Source: a virus
DNA length: 29,196 bases
Direction: 5' to 3' (one strand)
IMG/VR virus record: IMGVR_UViG_3300028571_000085
Coordinates: 1-29,196 of that record
Every line of letters begins with the position of its first letter. Position 1 is the first letter of the stretch. The notes under the pieces were generated by a model. The model made no database searches and was not told the origin of the DNA. It saw only the letters and a program-made list of their open reading frames with translations. Shown here piece by piece: positions 9,767 to 17,762 of the stretch. A program made the translations under genes and the position numbers.

Positions 9767-10051
9767 ATGTCATACACACTATCATTTAAATCAGAAATAT
9801 CATTATATGAAGTTCAAGTAAGATGTCATGTAAATGAAAATGAATTTAATCTAACACAGAACCCCTCAGCAGTATCTGGTTCATCTGGTTCGTTATATGA
9901 TTTTGTAACCGGCTCTGATTTTGATCCATATGTTACTTCCGTAGGGTTATATAGTCCAGCTAATGAATTATTAGTGATAGGAAAATTAGCTCAACCATTT
10001 AGAATGCCTTCAAATACAGATGTTACATTTATAATAAGATACGATAGTTAA
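9767..10051 (+). CDS. Stand-alone domain B virion protein
   Basis: 94 residues, nearly all of them alignable by eye with the C-terminal 90 residues of the protein at 7479-8522. Shared features include F-L-SE near the start, NPS-(A/M)-(V/I)-SGS, Y-(V/I)-T-(S/T)-VGLY, N-(E/D)-LL and K-L-(A/S)-(Q/K)-P. It contains no known catalytic motif. It lies 31 A/T-only bases after the Thr-Pro protein, whose domain A is the partner found upstream of domain B in the unsplit paralogue. The simplest reading is that the pair of genes derives from a duplicated A+B gene interrupted by the linker and tip module. The B domain probably still joins the same virion structure as a separate chain. Confidence 0.75.
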   Translation: MSYTLSFKSEISLYEVQVRCHVNENEFNLTQNPSAVSGSSGSLYDFVTGSDFDPYVTSVGLYSPANELLVIGKLAQPFRMPSNTDVTFIIRYDS

Positions 10052-10117
10052 TAATTAAATTAATTGATATATTAAATAAAAGTAAACAAGTAAAATTTTT
10101 AATTTATAAAATAGTTT

Positions 10118-10576
10118 ATGTTACAAGTCCATTCAAACTTTACTGTTGAAAATCTAATCAACAATGAAAATTTTAATATTAATAATTATGAAGGTTATAT
10201 TTATATGACTTCATTTCTTGATACTGATAGACGATATATCGGTAAGAAAAATTTCTTTCATAATAATAATGTCAAATTAGGTAAAAAAGAATTAACAAAT
10301 CTACCAATTACTAGAGGTAAAAAACCAACTAAAAAGAAAGTTACTAAAGAATCTGATTGGAAAACATATTATGGCTCTGCTCAAGAAGTTAAAGATTTAT
10401 TAAAAGTTACTCCTAAAGATAGAATTGTGCGTTCTATACTTCATATTTGTAAAACTAAGAAAGAGCTAACATATTATGAATGTAAATATCTATTTCAATA
10501 CGGTGTTTTGGAACAAAACGACAGATATATTAATGATAATATTTTAGGAAAGTTTTATAGAAAAGATTTAGTTTGA
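10118..10576 (+). CDS. SegE-like GIY-YIG endonuclease
   Basis: 152 residues. GYIYMTS (residues 26-32) and RRYIGKK (39-44) make the paired GIY...YIG motif of the GIY-YIG nuclease fold. SDWKTYYGS and ELTYYECKYLF follow, then NDNILGKFYR near the end, as I recall for the phage group annotated SegE-like GIY-YIG endonucleases. These are related to T4 Seg homing endonucleases, which cut DNA and spread themselves between related phages. The protein is short and shows no clear separate DNA-binding domain, so it may be a housekeeping nuclease rather than an active mobile gene. It sits alone between the structural block and the primase with gaps of 66 and 30 bases. Confidence 0.72.
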   Translation: MLQVHSNFTVENLINNENFNINNYEGYIYMTSFLDTDRRYIGKKNFFHNNNVKLGKKELTNLPITRGKKPTKKKVTKESDWKTYYGSAQEVKDLLKVTPKDRIVRSILHICKTKKELTYYECKYLFQYGVLEQNDRYINDNILGKFYRKDLV

Positions 10577-10606
10577 TATCTGAAAAATAATAACTATATT
10601 TAGTTT

Positions 10607-11557
10607 ATGAATAATAGTATGGTTTTATTAGGACTAGTTGAAAGCGTATTAAATAAAGGAAAACATACATCTAGAGCAAATTATGCATTTCATTGCCCTT
10701 TCTGTCATCACCATAAACCTAAGCTAGAAATAAATTTAGAACCTAACAGTAAAGGAGAAAATACATGGCATTGCTGGACATGTGATAGTAAAGGTAAAAC
10801 TATATATTCTCTCTTTAAAAGACTGGATGTCTCTAAAGATAAATTAGATCAGTTAAAGTCACATATAAAATATATTCCCGCGGAGAGAGAAGGGGATACT
10901 AAGGAAGAATTTAAAGTAGAGTTACCTAAAGAATTTAAATCACTAATTAATCCAGCAGGTAATACTGTAACGTTAAGACAAGCTATAAAATATACTAAAA
11001 ATAGAAATATATCAAACAGTGAAATTATAAAATATAATATAGGATACTGCAGCTCAGGTAAGTATAATAATTCAATAATAATACCATCATACGATAAAAA
11101 CGGTAATATAAATTATTTTATATCTAGATCCTTTGAAATAGATCCTGCACGTAAGTATAATGCCCCTAGATGTAATAAAAATGAAATAATAGGATTAGAA
11201 TATCTTATTAATTGGAATGTACCTATTATATTATGTGAAGGGATATTTGATGCAATAGCTATAAAACGCAATGCTATACCATTATTCGGTAAATCTATAT
11301 CTCAGGCATTAATGATGAAATTAGTTGAAAATAACGTTAAAACAATTTATATAGCATTAGATAATGACGCCTTAAAAGATGCATTAAAGCACTGTGAGAA
11401 GTTAATAAATCTAGGTAAACAAGTATATCTGATACAACTATATGATAAAGATCCATCAGATATTGGTTTTGAACAATTCACAAAATTATTACACACCGCA
11501 ACTCAATTAACCTTTAGTGATTTATTTGCTAAAAAGGTAGAACTAACTTATGGATAA
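10607..11557 (+). CDS. DNA primase, CHC2 zinc finger plus Toprim
   Basis: 316 residues. The N-terminal zinc-binding domain has CPFC (Cys30, Cys33) and CWTC (Cys56, Cys59), the C-x2-C pair arrangement of phage primase zinc domains. The Toprim core has CEGIFDAIA with Glu211, and ALDND with Asp252 and Asp254, the acidic residues expected to bind magnesium. It should make RNA primers for lagging-strand synthesis beside the phage helicase. No helicase domain is fused, and length and layout resemble stand-alone T4 gp61-like primases. It overlaps the following exonuclease gene by 8 bases, which suggests a small replication/recombination operon. Confidence 0.88.
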   Translation: MNNSMVLLGLVESVLNKGKHTSRANYAFHCPFCHHHKPKLEINLEPNSKGENTWHCWTCDSKGKTIYSLFKRLDVSKDKLDQLKSHIKYIPAEREGDTKEEFKVELPKEFKSLINPAGNTVTLRQAIKYTKNRNISNSEIIKYNIGYCSSGKYNNSIIIPSYDKNGNINYFISRSFEIDPARKYNAPRCNKNEIIGLEYLINWNVPIILCEGIFDAIAIKRNAIPLFGKSISQALMMKLVENNVKTIYIALDNDALKDALKHCEKLINLGKQVYLIQLYDKDPSDIGFEQFTKLLHTATQLTFSDLFAKKVELTYG

Positions 11558-12350
11558 TGAAATTCAATTAGCAAAAGATTCAAATATAATATTAGATCCA
11601 AATATAAAAAGACTAGTAGAATATAGTGAAGACTCTAAGCAGATTAATATACTAGATACTAGATTTTATAAAAGGAACGATAAATTTTATCCATCCGTAA
11701 CATCAGTATTAAACTATTTTCCTAAAAATCAATTTTTTTATGGATGGTTAAAAGATGTCGGACACAATGCAGAAATTATAGCTAATAAAGCAGCTAGTGA
11801 AGGCACTGCAGTGCATAAAGCGGCTGAGAAATTACTAAAAGGAGAAACAATCAACTGGATAGATAGTAGAGGAAATGTTATATATAATCTATTAACATGG
11901 AAAATGATACTAAGATTTGCCGATTTCTGGGAAACAAACAAACCAGAATTAATAGCAATGGAATATCACTTATTTTCTGATGAACATGAATATGCCGGTA
12001 CAGGTGATATTATATGTAGGTTTAATGGAGAGATATGGCTAATAGATATTAAAACATCTAATTACCTACACACAAGCTACGATCTACAGTTAGCCGCATA
12101 TGCAAATGCATGGAACGAAACACACAACGAGTCTATAACACAAACAGGAATTATTTGGTTAAAAGCACATACACGAGGTTCAGATAATCAAGGTAAGAAA
12201 ATTCAAGGTAAAGGATGGCAGTTAAAAGAAGTAGGTGAAATTGAAAAAAACTTTGATATGTTTAAAAAGATATACGATATTTACAAGCTAGAAAATCCGA
12301 ATATGAAACCCTATAGCGAGACGTTACCAACATCGGTTAAGCTATCATAA
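11550..12350 (+). CDS. PD-(D/E)XK exonuclease, RecB/Cas4-like
   Basis: 266 residues with the full motif series of RecB/Cas4-type nucleases: His89 in EGTAVHKAAE, Glu138 in the AMEYHLFS strand, Asp153 in GTGDII, Asp166 and Lys168 in WLIDIKTS, then the QLAAYANAW helix (Gln180, Tyr184). FYPSVTSVLNYF near residues 47-57 is also typical. It probably degrades or resects DNA for recombination, replication or host DNA breakdown. No Cys cluster is visible, so an iron-sulfur (true Cas4) form is not supported. Coupled translation with the primase is likely from the 8-base overlap. Confidence 0.85.
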   Translation: MDNEIQLAKDSNIILDPNIKRLVEYSEDSKQINILDTRFYKRNDKFYPSVTSVLNYFPKNQFFYGWLKDVGHNAEIIANKAASEGTAVHKAAEKLLKGETINWIDSRGNVIYNLLTWKMILRFADFWETNKPELIAMEYHLFSDEHEYAGTGDIICRFNGEIWLIDIKTSNYLHTSYDLQLAAYANAWNETHNESITQTGIIWLKAHTRGSDNQGKKIQGKGWQLKEVGEIEKNFDMFKKIYDIYKLENPNMKPYSETLPTSVKLS

Positions 12351-12358
12351 ATAATTAC

Positions 12359-12371
12359 TATTTATTATAAA
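12359..12371 (+). promoter_or_regulatory. Recurrent TATTTATTATAAA motif, possible phage promoter
   Basis: A 13-base A/T motif in the 30-base gap before the first leader-bearing gene. The same or nearly the same string lies at 6783, 15963, 21985, 21999 and 26197, each just upstream of a start codon. It is weakly reminiscent of T4-type late promoters (TATAAATA), but chance is a real alternative at this base composition. Confidence 0.3.
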
Positions 12372-12380
12372 GGCATAATT

Positions 12381-13343
12381 ATGATTAAATTAACAGATAT
12401 ACTAAATGAATTACTTATTGAAGGCGGAAATGTATTTAACGATACATCTCCAATTAAAAAGGAAAATATAGATCCTACATTAAATGTATTTATAACTGAA
12501 TTATCAAATATATTTCCTAAAAAAGTTGCATCTTTTAGGAAATTTGAAACACTAGGATCAGTAGGTAAAAAGCCAGTATCTGGTGATATTGACCTAGCAT
12601 ATGATATAGAAAATCTTATGCCTAACGGTAAACCAGATCTTGTAGGATGGGGAATCGATCCATATGAATTTAGAATATCTGTAGAAAAAATACAAAAAAG
12701 AGCTAGAACAGCTACATTACAACAATCACAGTTAAAAGCTATGATTGAATTTATCGGTAGTAAAATAAATGAAACTAGTGATAATATTCAAGTAGATTTA
12801 AAGCAGTCTGGATCCGGATCAATGTTTTGTAAAGTAATACAATATGATATTACAGGAGATGAAACTAATAAAACAGTACAGGTAGATGTTAATATAGGTG
12901 ATGCTAAGTGGTTAAGATTTAGCTACTACTCAGCAACATATAAAGGAAACGTAAAAGGGCTTCATAGAACTCAATTACTGGTAGCATTGTTTAATCATAA
13001 AGGTAAAATGTTTAAACACGCACAAGGAGTATTAGATAGAGACACTAGAGAGATAGAGGCTAAAACTCCGGAAGAAACATTACAGTTATTAAATAGATTA
13101 TATAGAATAAATTTAGATCAATCTACATTAGATGATTATTTTAAGCTGATGGAAGTGCTTAGAAAGAATTTAGCTGAAGATGATTTACATAGTATATATG
13201 ATATATACTTAAAAATATTAGACTCTACTAGAGCAGATATACCAGAAGATTTACAACAATACTGGATAGAAAACAAAGAAAGATTAGGACTAAAAGGTAA
13301 CTATTTACCAGAAGATTCAAAATTAATTCAATATAAAAAATAA
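12381..13343 (+). CDS. Pol-beta-type nucleotidyltransferase with head-targeting-like leader
   Basis: 320 residues. The first 14 residues, MIKLTDILNELLIE, are a short amphipathic helix shared with unrelated proteins in this window. LIE is followed by Gly, fitting the (L/I)-x-E/(A,G,S) cleavage rule of T4-like prohead protease. The enzyme follows: GGNVF, then LGSVGKKPVSGDIDLAYD with Gly59-Ser60 and Asp69/Asp71, the hGS...DxD signature of the DNA-polymerase-beta nucleotidyltransferase superfamily. A later VQVDVN strand may supply the third acid. Similar proteins are annotated as nucleotidyltransferases in other phages; the acceptor (tRNA, protein or small molecule) is unknown. The stop directly abuts the next start (TAAATG), and the next product begins with a second nucleotidyltransferase. 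Confidence 0.8.
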   Translation: MIKLTDILNELLIEGGNVFNDTSPIKKENIDPTLNVFITELSNIFPKKVASFRKFETLGSVGKKPVSGDIDLAYDIENLMPNGKPDLVGWGIDPYEFRISVEKIQKRARTATLQQSQLKAMIEFIGSKINETSDNIQVDLKQSGSGSMFCKVIQYDITGDETNKTVQVDVNIGDAKWLRFSYYSATYKGNVKGLHRTQLLVALFNHKGKMFKHAQGVLDRDTREIEAKTPEETLQLLNRLYRINLDQSTLDDYFKLMEVLRKNLAEDDLHSIYDIYLKILDSTRADIPEDLQQYWIENKERLGLKGNYLPEDSKLIQYKK

Positions 13344-15383
13344 ATGTCAGGTTCAGCAGGAGGTAATAGAGTAACAAGAAATGCAGTTCAAAGAACTGTA
13401 GATTCATACATTAAAAATATACTAAGTAAATACCCAGCATATAAAGATGCTAAGATATCTGGGTCATATAACACAGGAGCAAAAGAGGATTTTGGTGATA
13501 TTGACCTAATTGTTACATTACAAGGGGAAGATAAAAAAGCTATTAAACAAGATTTAGCGTCTTTTTTTAGTAAACAACCTGATGATATAATCATACCATT
13601 TAAAAGTGATAAATATAAAGGTAAAAAATCACTATCTACAGGAGAAATAGTAACAATATTATATCCTATAGAAGGATTAGAAGGTGAGTTTGTTCAAATA
13701 GATAATATGATATCTACTTCTGATGAAGAATCTACCTTTAAAAAATCCTTTTTAGATTATCCTGCTGAAATTCAAGGATTATTATTAGGATTAGTTAAAG
13801 TTGTATTAATAGAAGAAGATCCAACAGAAATTTTTAATAGACTATATATAAAGAACATATCTAAATTAGAAGATAATCAAGAATTCGAATTTAATTTATC
13901 AAGTGCAGGTCTAACATTACGTAAAGTAACCTTAACACCAGAATACAAAGAAACAGCAAGAGAAGATATTTGGAAGAGCTCTAACTGGGAAGATGTAAGA
14001 AAACTACTTAAGAACTATAAAATAGATGAAGATTTTGAAACTCTATTAAATAGTTTAACCAATAATTTAAAAAATGAACGTTCTAAAAACAGAATAAAAG
14101 GTATTTTTAAATCAATGATATCTGTAAAATCTGGAGAAGTAGGAACACCAAAAGGAGATAAAAAAACACAATCAATACAAAAAGTTCAAGATTTATTAGA
14201 ATTTATGAACAATATAGGTAAAATTATTGCAGAAGATGTTGTAAATGAACCAGGAATGTGCTTCTATCCAGGAGGATTTAAACCACCTCATAAAGGTCAT
14301 TTCGAAGCAGCTAAAGATTTAGCATCTAGAAACTATATAACCCAGGTAAATGTTATTATAGGTCCTAAAGAAAGAGACGGAATAACTGCAAAGGAAAGTT
14401 TACAAATATGGAAATACTATTTACAAGCAGAACCTAATCCAAAAATTACAGTTAAAATAGCCGATACTGTATCACCCATTAAAGATATATATGATTTTAT
14501 TGCAGTTCATCCTGAATTAAACCCAGTATATGTAGCAGGAGGTAAAGATGAAGTAGATGACTTAGGGTATTTTAAATCATTAACTAAAGCTTTCGGAGAA
14601 AGAGTAATACCAATACCTATTGAAGAGAAATTTGGTAGAATATCTGCATCATATACAAGAAATCAACTAAGGGCAGGTGATATTGAAGCGTTTAAGCAAA
14701 CCCTTCCGGATTCAGTAATACAAAAAGGATATTTTGATGATATATTTAAAATGCTATCGCCGATAATTAAAGAAAACTTTGAGATTAACTTAGCAACTAA
14801 TGAGAATAGTACTATAAAGAAGTACCTAGAAGAGTTTGCTGAATATTGCTATGATGTCCTAGATATTAATAATAGACCGCTAATAAAAGTTATAACAGAT
14901 GATTCATATACTGAACAATATAATAGCTTCGGAGGGTACTCACCATTAGAAAATCAAATATACATTTCAGTAAATAAAAGAAATCTAGCAGATATATTAA
15001 GAAGTTTATGTCATGAAATAGTTCATTCTAAGCAAAATGAAATTAATATATTATCTCAAGAAGATGGTTCAACAGGGTCAGATATAGAAAACCAAGCAAA
15101 CTCTATAGCCGGTATTATTATGAGACATTACGGTCAATTAAAACCAGAAATATTTAAATTAAGTCAGGTTCTAAGTGAAGGAATGACAAAAGTTAAAACA
15201 TTACAAAATATTGTTAAAAAGCACCATATTAAAAATGAAAATTCATTGATGGATGAATTAAAAAAAGGAATAGAAGTAGAAAAGGAACATACAACAAATA
15301 AAAAAGAGGCAGTTAAGATAGCTTTAGATCACCTATATGAAGATCCTAAATACTACACTAAGCTATCATCACTAAATTTATAA
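13344..15383 (+). CDS. Multidomain protein: nucleotidyltransferase, HxGH adenylyltransferase-like, zincin, C-terminal helix
   Basis: 679 residues with four recognisable parts. (1) Residues about 1-130: Pol-beta-type nucleotidyltransferase, with ISGSYNTGAKEDFGDIDLIV (Gly40-Ser41, Asp52/Asp54). (2) About 305-465: HxGH nucleotidyltransferase of the nicotinamide/cytidylyltransferase type, with FYPGGFKPPHKGHF (His316, His319) and ISASYTRNQL as the ISxxxxR-like motif. (3) About 480-600: zincin-like metallopeptidase, with LCHEIVHSK (His557, Glu558, His561) and a possible third ligand Glu582 in IENQAN. (4) About 630-679: ELKKGIEVEKEHT...ALDHLYEDPKYYTKL, a segment I recall from several phage proteins (possibly DUF5661, unverified). 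The stretch GKIIAEDVVNEPGMCF at the start of part 2 looks like a buried gene start, suggesting a fusion of once separate genes. Confidence 0.8.
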   Translation: MSGSAGGNRVTRNAVQRTVDSYIKNILSKYPAYKDAKISGSYNTGAKEDFGDIDLIVTLQGEDKKAIKQDLASFFSKQPDDIIIPFKSDKYKGKKSLSTGEIVTILYPIEGLEGEFVQIDNMISTSDEESTFKKSFLDYPAEIQGLLLGLVKVVLIEEDPTEIFNRLYIKNISKLEDNQEFEFNLSSAGLTLRKVTLTPEYKETAREDIWKSSNWEDVRKLLKNYKIDEDFETLLNSLTNNLKNERSKNRIKGIFKSMISVKSGEVGTPKGDKKTQSIQKVQDLLEFMNNIGKIIAEDVVNEPGMCFYPGGFKPPHKGHFEAAKDLASRNYITQVNVIIGPKERDGITAKESLQIWKYYLQAEPNPKITVKIADTVSPIKDIYDFIAVHPELNPVYVAGGKDEVDDLGYFKSLTKAFGERVIPIPIEEKFGRISASYTRNQLRAGDIEAFKQTLPDSVIQKGYFDDIFKMLSPIIKENFEINLATNENSTIKKYLEEFAEYCYDVLDINNRPLIKVITDDSYTEQYNSFGGYSPLENQIYISVNKRNLADILRSLCHEIVHSKQNEINILSQEDGSTGSDIENQANSIAGIIMRHYGQLKPEIFKLSQVLSEGMTKVKTLQNIVKKHHIKNENSLMDELKKGIEVEKEHTTNKKEAVKIALDHLYEDPKYYTKLSSLNL

Positions 15384-15385
15384 AC

Positions 15386-15961
15386 ATGAGTAATTCAGGT
15401 GAGTTAAAAAAAGAATTTGCACAAAAAGATGTGCAAAGAATGAGAAATATAATAACAGGCAGAACAGGAGAAAGAACATCTGTTCAATCTGGTTATGAAA
15501 AACAAAAGGCATATTATAAAGAAGGAGATATTTGGGAAGAAAATAACAAGCAATGGACTATAAAAGATGGTATCAAGCAGTCTGTTACCAAATTTGATAA
15601 ATTAAAAAAATTAGTTGTATTACCATACTCATGTCCTGAATGTAATAAGCATATGTCTGCAACAGAATTAAACAAAAAAATGTATAGTATACATAATATG
15701 TGCTTTGATTGCGTGATAAACATGGAAACAAAATTAAAAATTGAAGGCAAATATATGGAATATCAAAAATCCTTATTAAATGCTAATAAAAACGATATAT
15801 TAATAGACCTTGAACAAGTATTAGATAACTGGATCAATGAATCAGATTCATTTATATCAGAAGACGGTGTAGTAGAATCATGGTCTAAAGGTAAAGGTAA
15901 TGAAGAATTTTACAGAATTAGTAAGGAAAATATTAAAAAACTAAAAGAGAAAGAAATATAG
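15386..15961 (+). CDS. Zinc-finger phage protein, unknown function
   Basis: 191 residues, starting two bases after the previous stop. About residues 30-65 contain a GDIWEENNKQWTIKDGIKQ block. Next come CPEC (about residue 84) and CFDC (about residue 110), a pair of C-x2-C knuckles separated by about 22 residues that should bind one zinc ion. The C-terminal half is helical and charged. I recall similar uncharacterised phage proteins but no established function. It has no shared leader, unlike several neighbours. The next gene follows after 28 bases containing a TATTTATTAATAAA motif. Confidence 0.7.
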   Translation: MSNSGELKKEFAQKDVQRMRNIITGRTGERTSVQSGYEKQKAYYKEGDIWEENNKQWTIKDGIKQSVTKFDKLKKLVVLPYSCPECNKHMSATELNKKMYSIHNMCFDCVINMETKLKIEGKYMEYQKSLLNANKNDILIDLEQVLDNWINESDSFISEDGVVESWSKGKGNEEFYRISKENIKKLKEKEI

Positions 15962-15989
15962 ATATTTATTAATAAAAAATACTTTTATT

Positions 15990-16637
15990 ATGCCTGCAAA
16001 AAGTAAAGCACAACAAAAATTCATGGGTATGGTTCATGCATCACAAAAAGGTGAAATGAAACCTAAAGGTGCAGTATCAAAAGCTGCTAAATCTATGACT
16101 AAAAAATCAGCAACTGATTTTGCCTCAACTAAACATAAAGGACTACCTGAAAAATTAAAAGAAGGTGTAGGAAAAGGAGAACCAATTTTTTTTCATTATG
16201 TTTTAGAACCAGAAGATCACACATCTAAAATATCAGACCTAGTACATGGAGTTCATGTTGTTAAATTCGGAAAAGAAATGGGTGAAGGTAAATTTGAAAA
16301 CGATAAAGGTATTGTTGGTAAAATTTATGGATATTACATGGATGAAGAAGAAGCAAGTGATACAGCTAAAGAATTAGTTAAAGGACTTCATGAAACAGCA
16401 TCAATGCTAGAAGCTAAAAAAGCTACAGTTACTGATGCTTTACAGAAAAAAATTGACGAATTGCAGAAAAATGCAGAAGAACATTTAAAATTAGCTAAAA
16501 AAGAACCGGAAAATGGTGAGAAACATCACGATAAAGCTCAAGCAATATTAGCTAGAATAAAAGTATTAAGAAAAAAGCATAAAATGGTAGAAGGATCTAA
16601 AAGAGAAATTATATCATTAGAAGAAACTGAAAAATAA
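15990..16637 (+). CDS. MPAKSKAQQKFMGM-type protein (DUF3008-like N-terminus)
   Basis: 215 residues. The start MPAKSKAQQKFMGMVHASQK and the following Lys/Ala-rich stretch to about residue 55 match the small family I recall as DUF3008, of unknown function and found in bacteria and phages. Middle residues about 60-130 form an acidic alpha/beta region (HVVKFGKEMGEGKFENDKGI). The last 80 residues are a long charged helix or coiled coil rich in Lys and Glu. This gene joins the family domain to extra C-terminal sequence. The stop and next start overlap (TAATG). Confidence 0.72.
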   Translation: MPAKSKAQQKFMGMVHASQKGEMKPKGAVSKAAKSMTKKSATDFASTKHKGLPEKLKEGVGKGEPIFFHYVLEPEDHTSKISDLVHGVHVVKFGKEMGEGKFENDKGIVGKIYGYYMDEEEASDTAKELVKGLHETASMLEAKKATVTDALQKKIDELQKNAEEHLKLAKKEPENGEKHHDKAQAILARIKVLRKKHKMVEGSKREIISLEETEK

Positions 16638-16999
16638 TGGAGTCAATTAATCAATTAATCTCAACTATATTCGCTTCTAGAACACAAGCACATATATTTC
16701 ACCTACAAACCAGATCATTCGCCCAGCATCAAGCACTAGGAGCGTACTATGACAGTATAATTGATTTAGTAGATAGATTTATAGAATCATATCAAGGTAA
16801 ATACGGTATAATTAGAGGGTATTCATCACCTGCAATATTCAGAGAAGATGATGATACAGTAAAATACTTTGAAGGATTAGTTAAATTTGTAGAATTAAAT
16901 AGAGAAAGAATACCTCAAGATAGTTATTTACAAAATCAAGTAGATGAAATAGTATCATTAATAGAATCTACATTATATAAGTTAAAAAGTTTAGCATAA
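16637..16999 (+). CDS. Small helical protein (DUF5856-like)
   Basis: 120 residues, predicted almost wholly helical. ASRTQAHIFHLQTRSFAQHQ followed by ALGAYYDSIIDLVDRFIESYQG recalls a phage family I remember as DUF5856, with a ferritin- or Dps-like look (His and Asp/Glu spaced along helices: H19, H22, H31, D39, D43). Metal binding or four-helix packing is plausible but unproven. Translation is probably coupled to the upstream gene by the one-base overlap. Confidence 0.7.
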   Translation: MESINQLISTIFASRTQAHIFHLQTRSFAQHQALGAYYDSIIDLVDRFIESYQGKYGIIRGYSSPAIFREDDDTVKYFEGLVKFVELNRERIPQDSYLQNQVDEIVSLIESTLYKLKSLA

Positions 17000-17002
17000 T
17001 AC

Positions 17003-17761
17003 ATGGAAAAGGTTAATGAAGCAAAAAGTACTTGCTGCGGTAAATGCGGGCACATGCATGTTAAAGGTACTTCATGCCCTAAACCCTTCCTAACTGGTAA
17101 ACGTCACTGCAGAAATCGTAAAAACGAAAGTATAATTAAAGGTTCATTAAGTGAATTACTAGAAGATGATTGCTGTTCAAGAAATATTATTAATGAAGGT
17201 CCTCAATTAATAAAAGAATCATTACTTTCAGAAGGATTACAGTATCATATCGATAATAATCTGCCTTTAAGAGAAAATACTTACCGTCCTTTATCTGATA
17301 ATTACTTTGAATTATTCAGAGAAGCAAGAAAATTATATACCGAAGGTTTACTAAAAGTAAGCGAAGAAGATGCCGAGCTATTAGAATCTAATATCGGTGA
17401 ATTTGGAGTTTATAACGGAGTAACAGTACCGTTAGATTATGTTTTTGATATAGATGAACTAATCAATGAGATAAAACATAGAGGTAAAGAGGTAAAATTA
17501 AATAAACCTAAAAGAGGAGGATCTAAAAAGTTTTATGTTTACGTAAAAGATCCTAAATCTAAAAATATTAAGAAAGTATCCTTCGGAGGTACTACAGGAT
17601 TGAATGCAAAAATAAATAATCCTGAAGCAAGACGAGCTTTTGCTGCCAGACATAAATGTGCTCAAAAGAAAGATAAAACTAAACCAGGATACTGGGCATG
17701 TAGATTACCTCGTTACGCAAAACTATTAGGAATGAATACAACTTTTGGAGGATTCTGGTAA
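17003..17761 (+). CDS. Composite Cys-rich protein with several prohead-protease-like sites
   Basis: 252 residues. The N-terminus has a Cys/His cluster (CCGKCGHMHVKGTSC, then HC at about residue 36) likely to bind zinc. About 45-85 comes a segment carrying INE-G, IKE-S and LSE-G, all fitting the (L/I)-x-E/(A,G,S) rule of T4-like prohead protease. About 95-150 is an acidic domain (FREARKLYTEGLL, then LLESNIGEFGVYNG). The C-terminal 85 residues form a basic domain (KKFYVYVKDPKSKNIKKVSF, then ARHKCAQKKDKTKPGYWACR) that I recall as recurrent in phage proteins of unknown function. The build suggests a head protein processed during maturation (inference). The next gene begins one base after this stop. 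Confidence 0.72.
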   Translation: MEKVNEAKSTCCGKCGHMHVKGTSCPKPFLTGKRHCRNRKNESIIKGSLSELLEDDCCSRNIINEGPQLIKESLLSEGLQYHIDNNLPLRENTYRPLSDNYFELFREARKLYTEGLLKVSEEDAELLESNIGEFGVYNGVTVPLDYVFDIDELINEIKHRGKEVKLNKPKRGGSKKFYVYVKDPKSKNIKKVSFGGTTGLNAKINNPEARRAFAARHKCAQKKDKTKPGYWACRLPRYAKLLGMNTTFGGFW

Positions 17762-17762
17762 C

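Noticed and set aside
17745-17762. Upstream ATG at 17745 as start of the zinc-ribbon gene
   Set aside because: It overlaps the end of the upstream gene and adds MEDSGN; the ATG at 17763 sits just after that stop and gives the leader shared with four other proteins.
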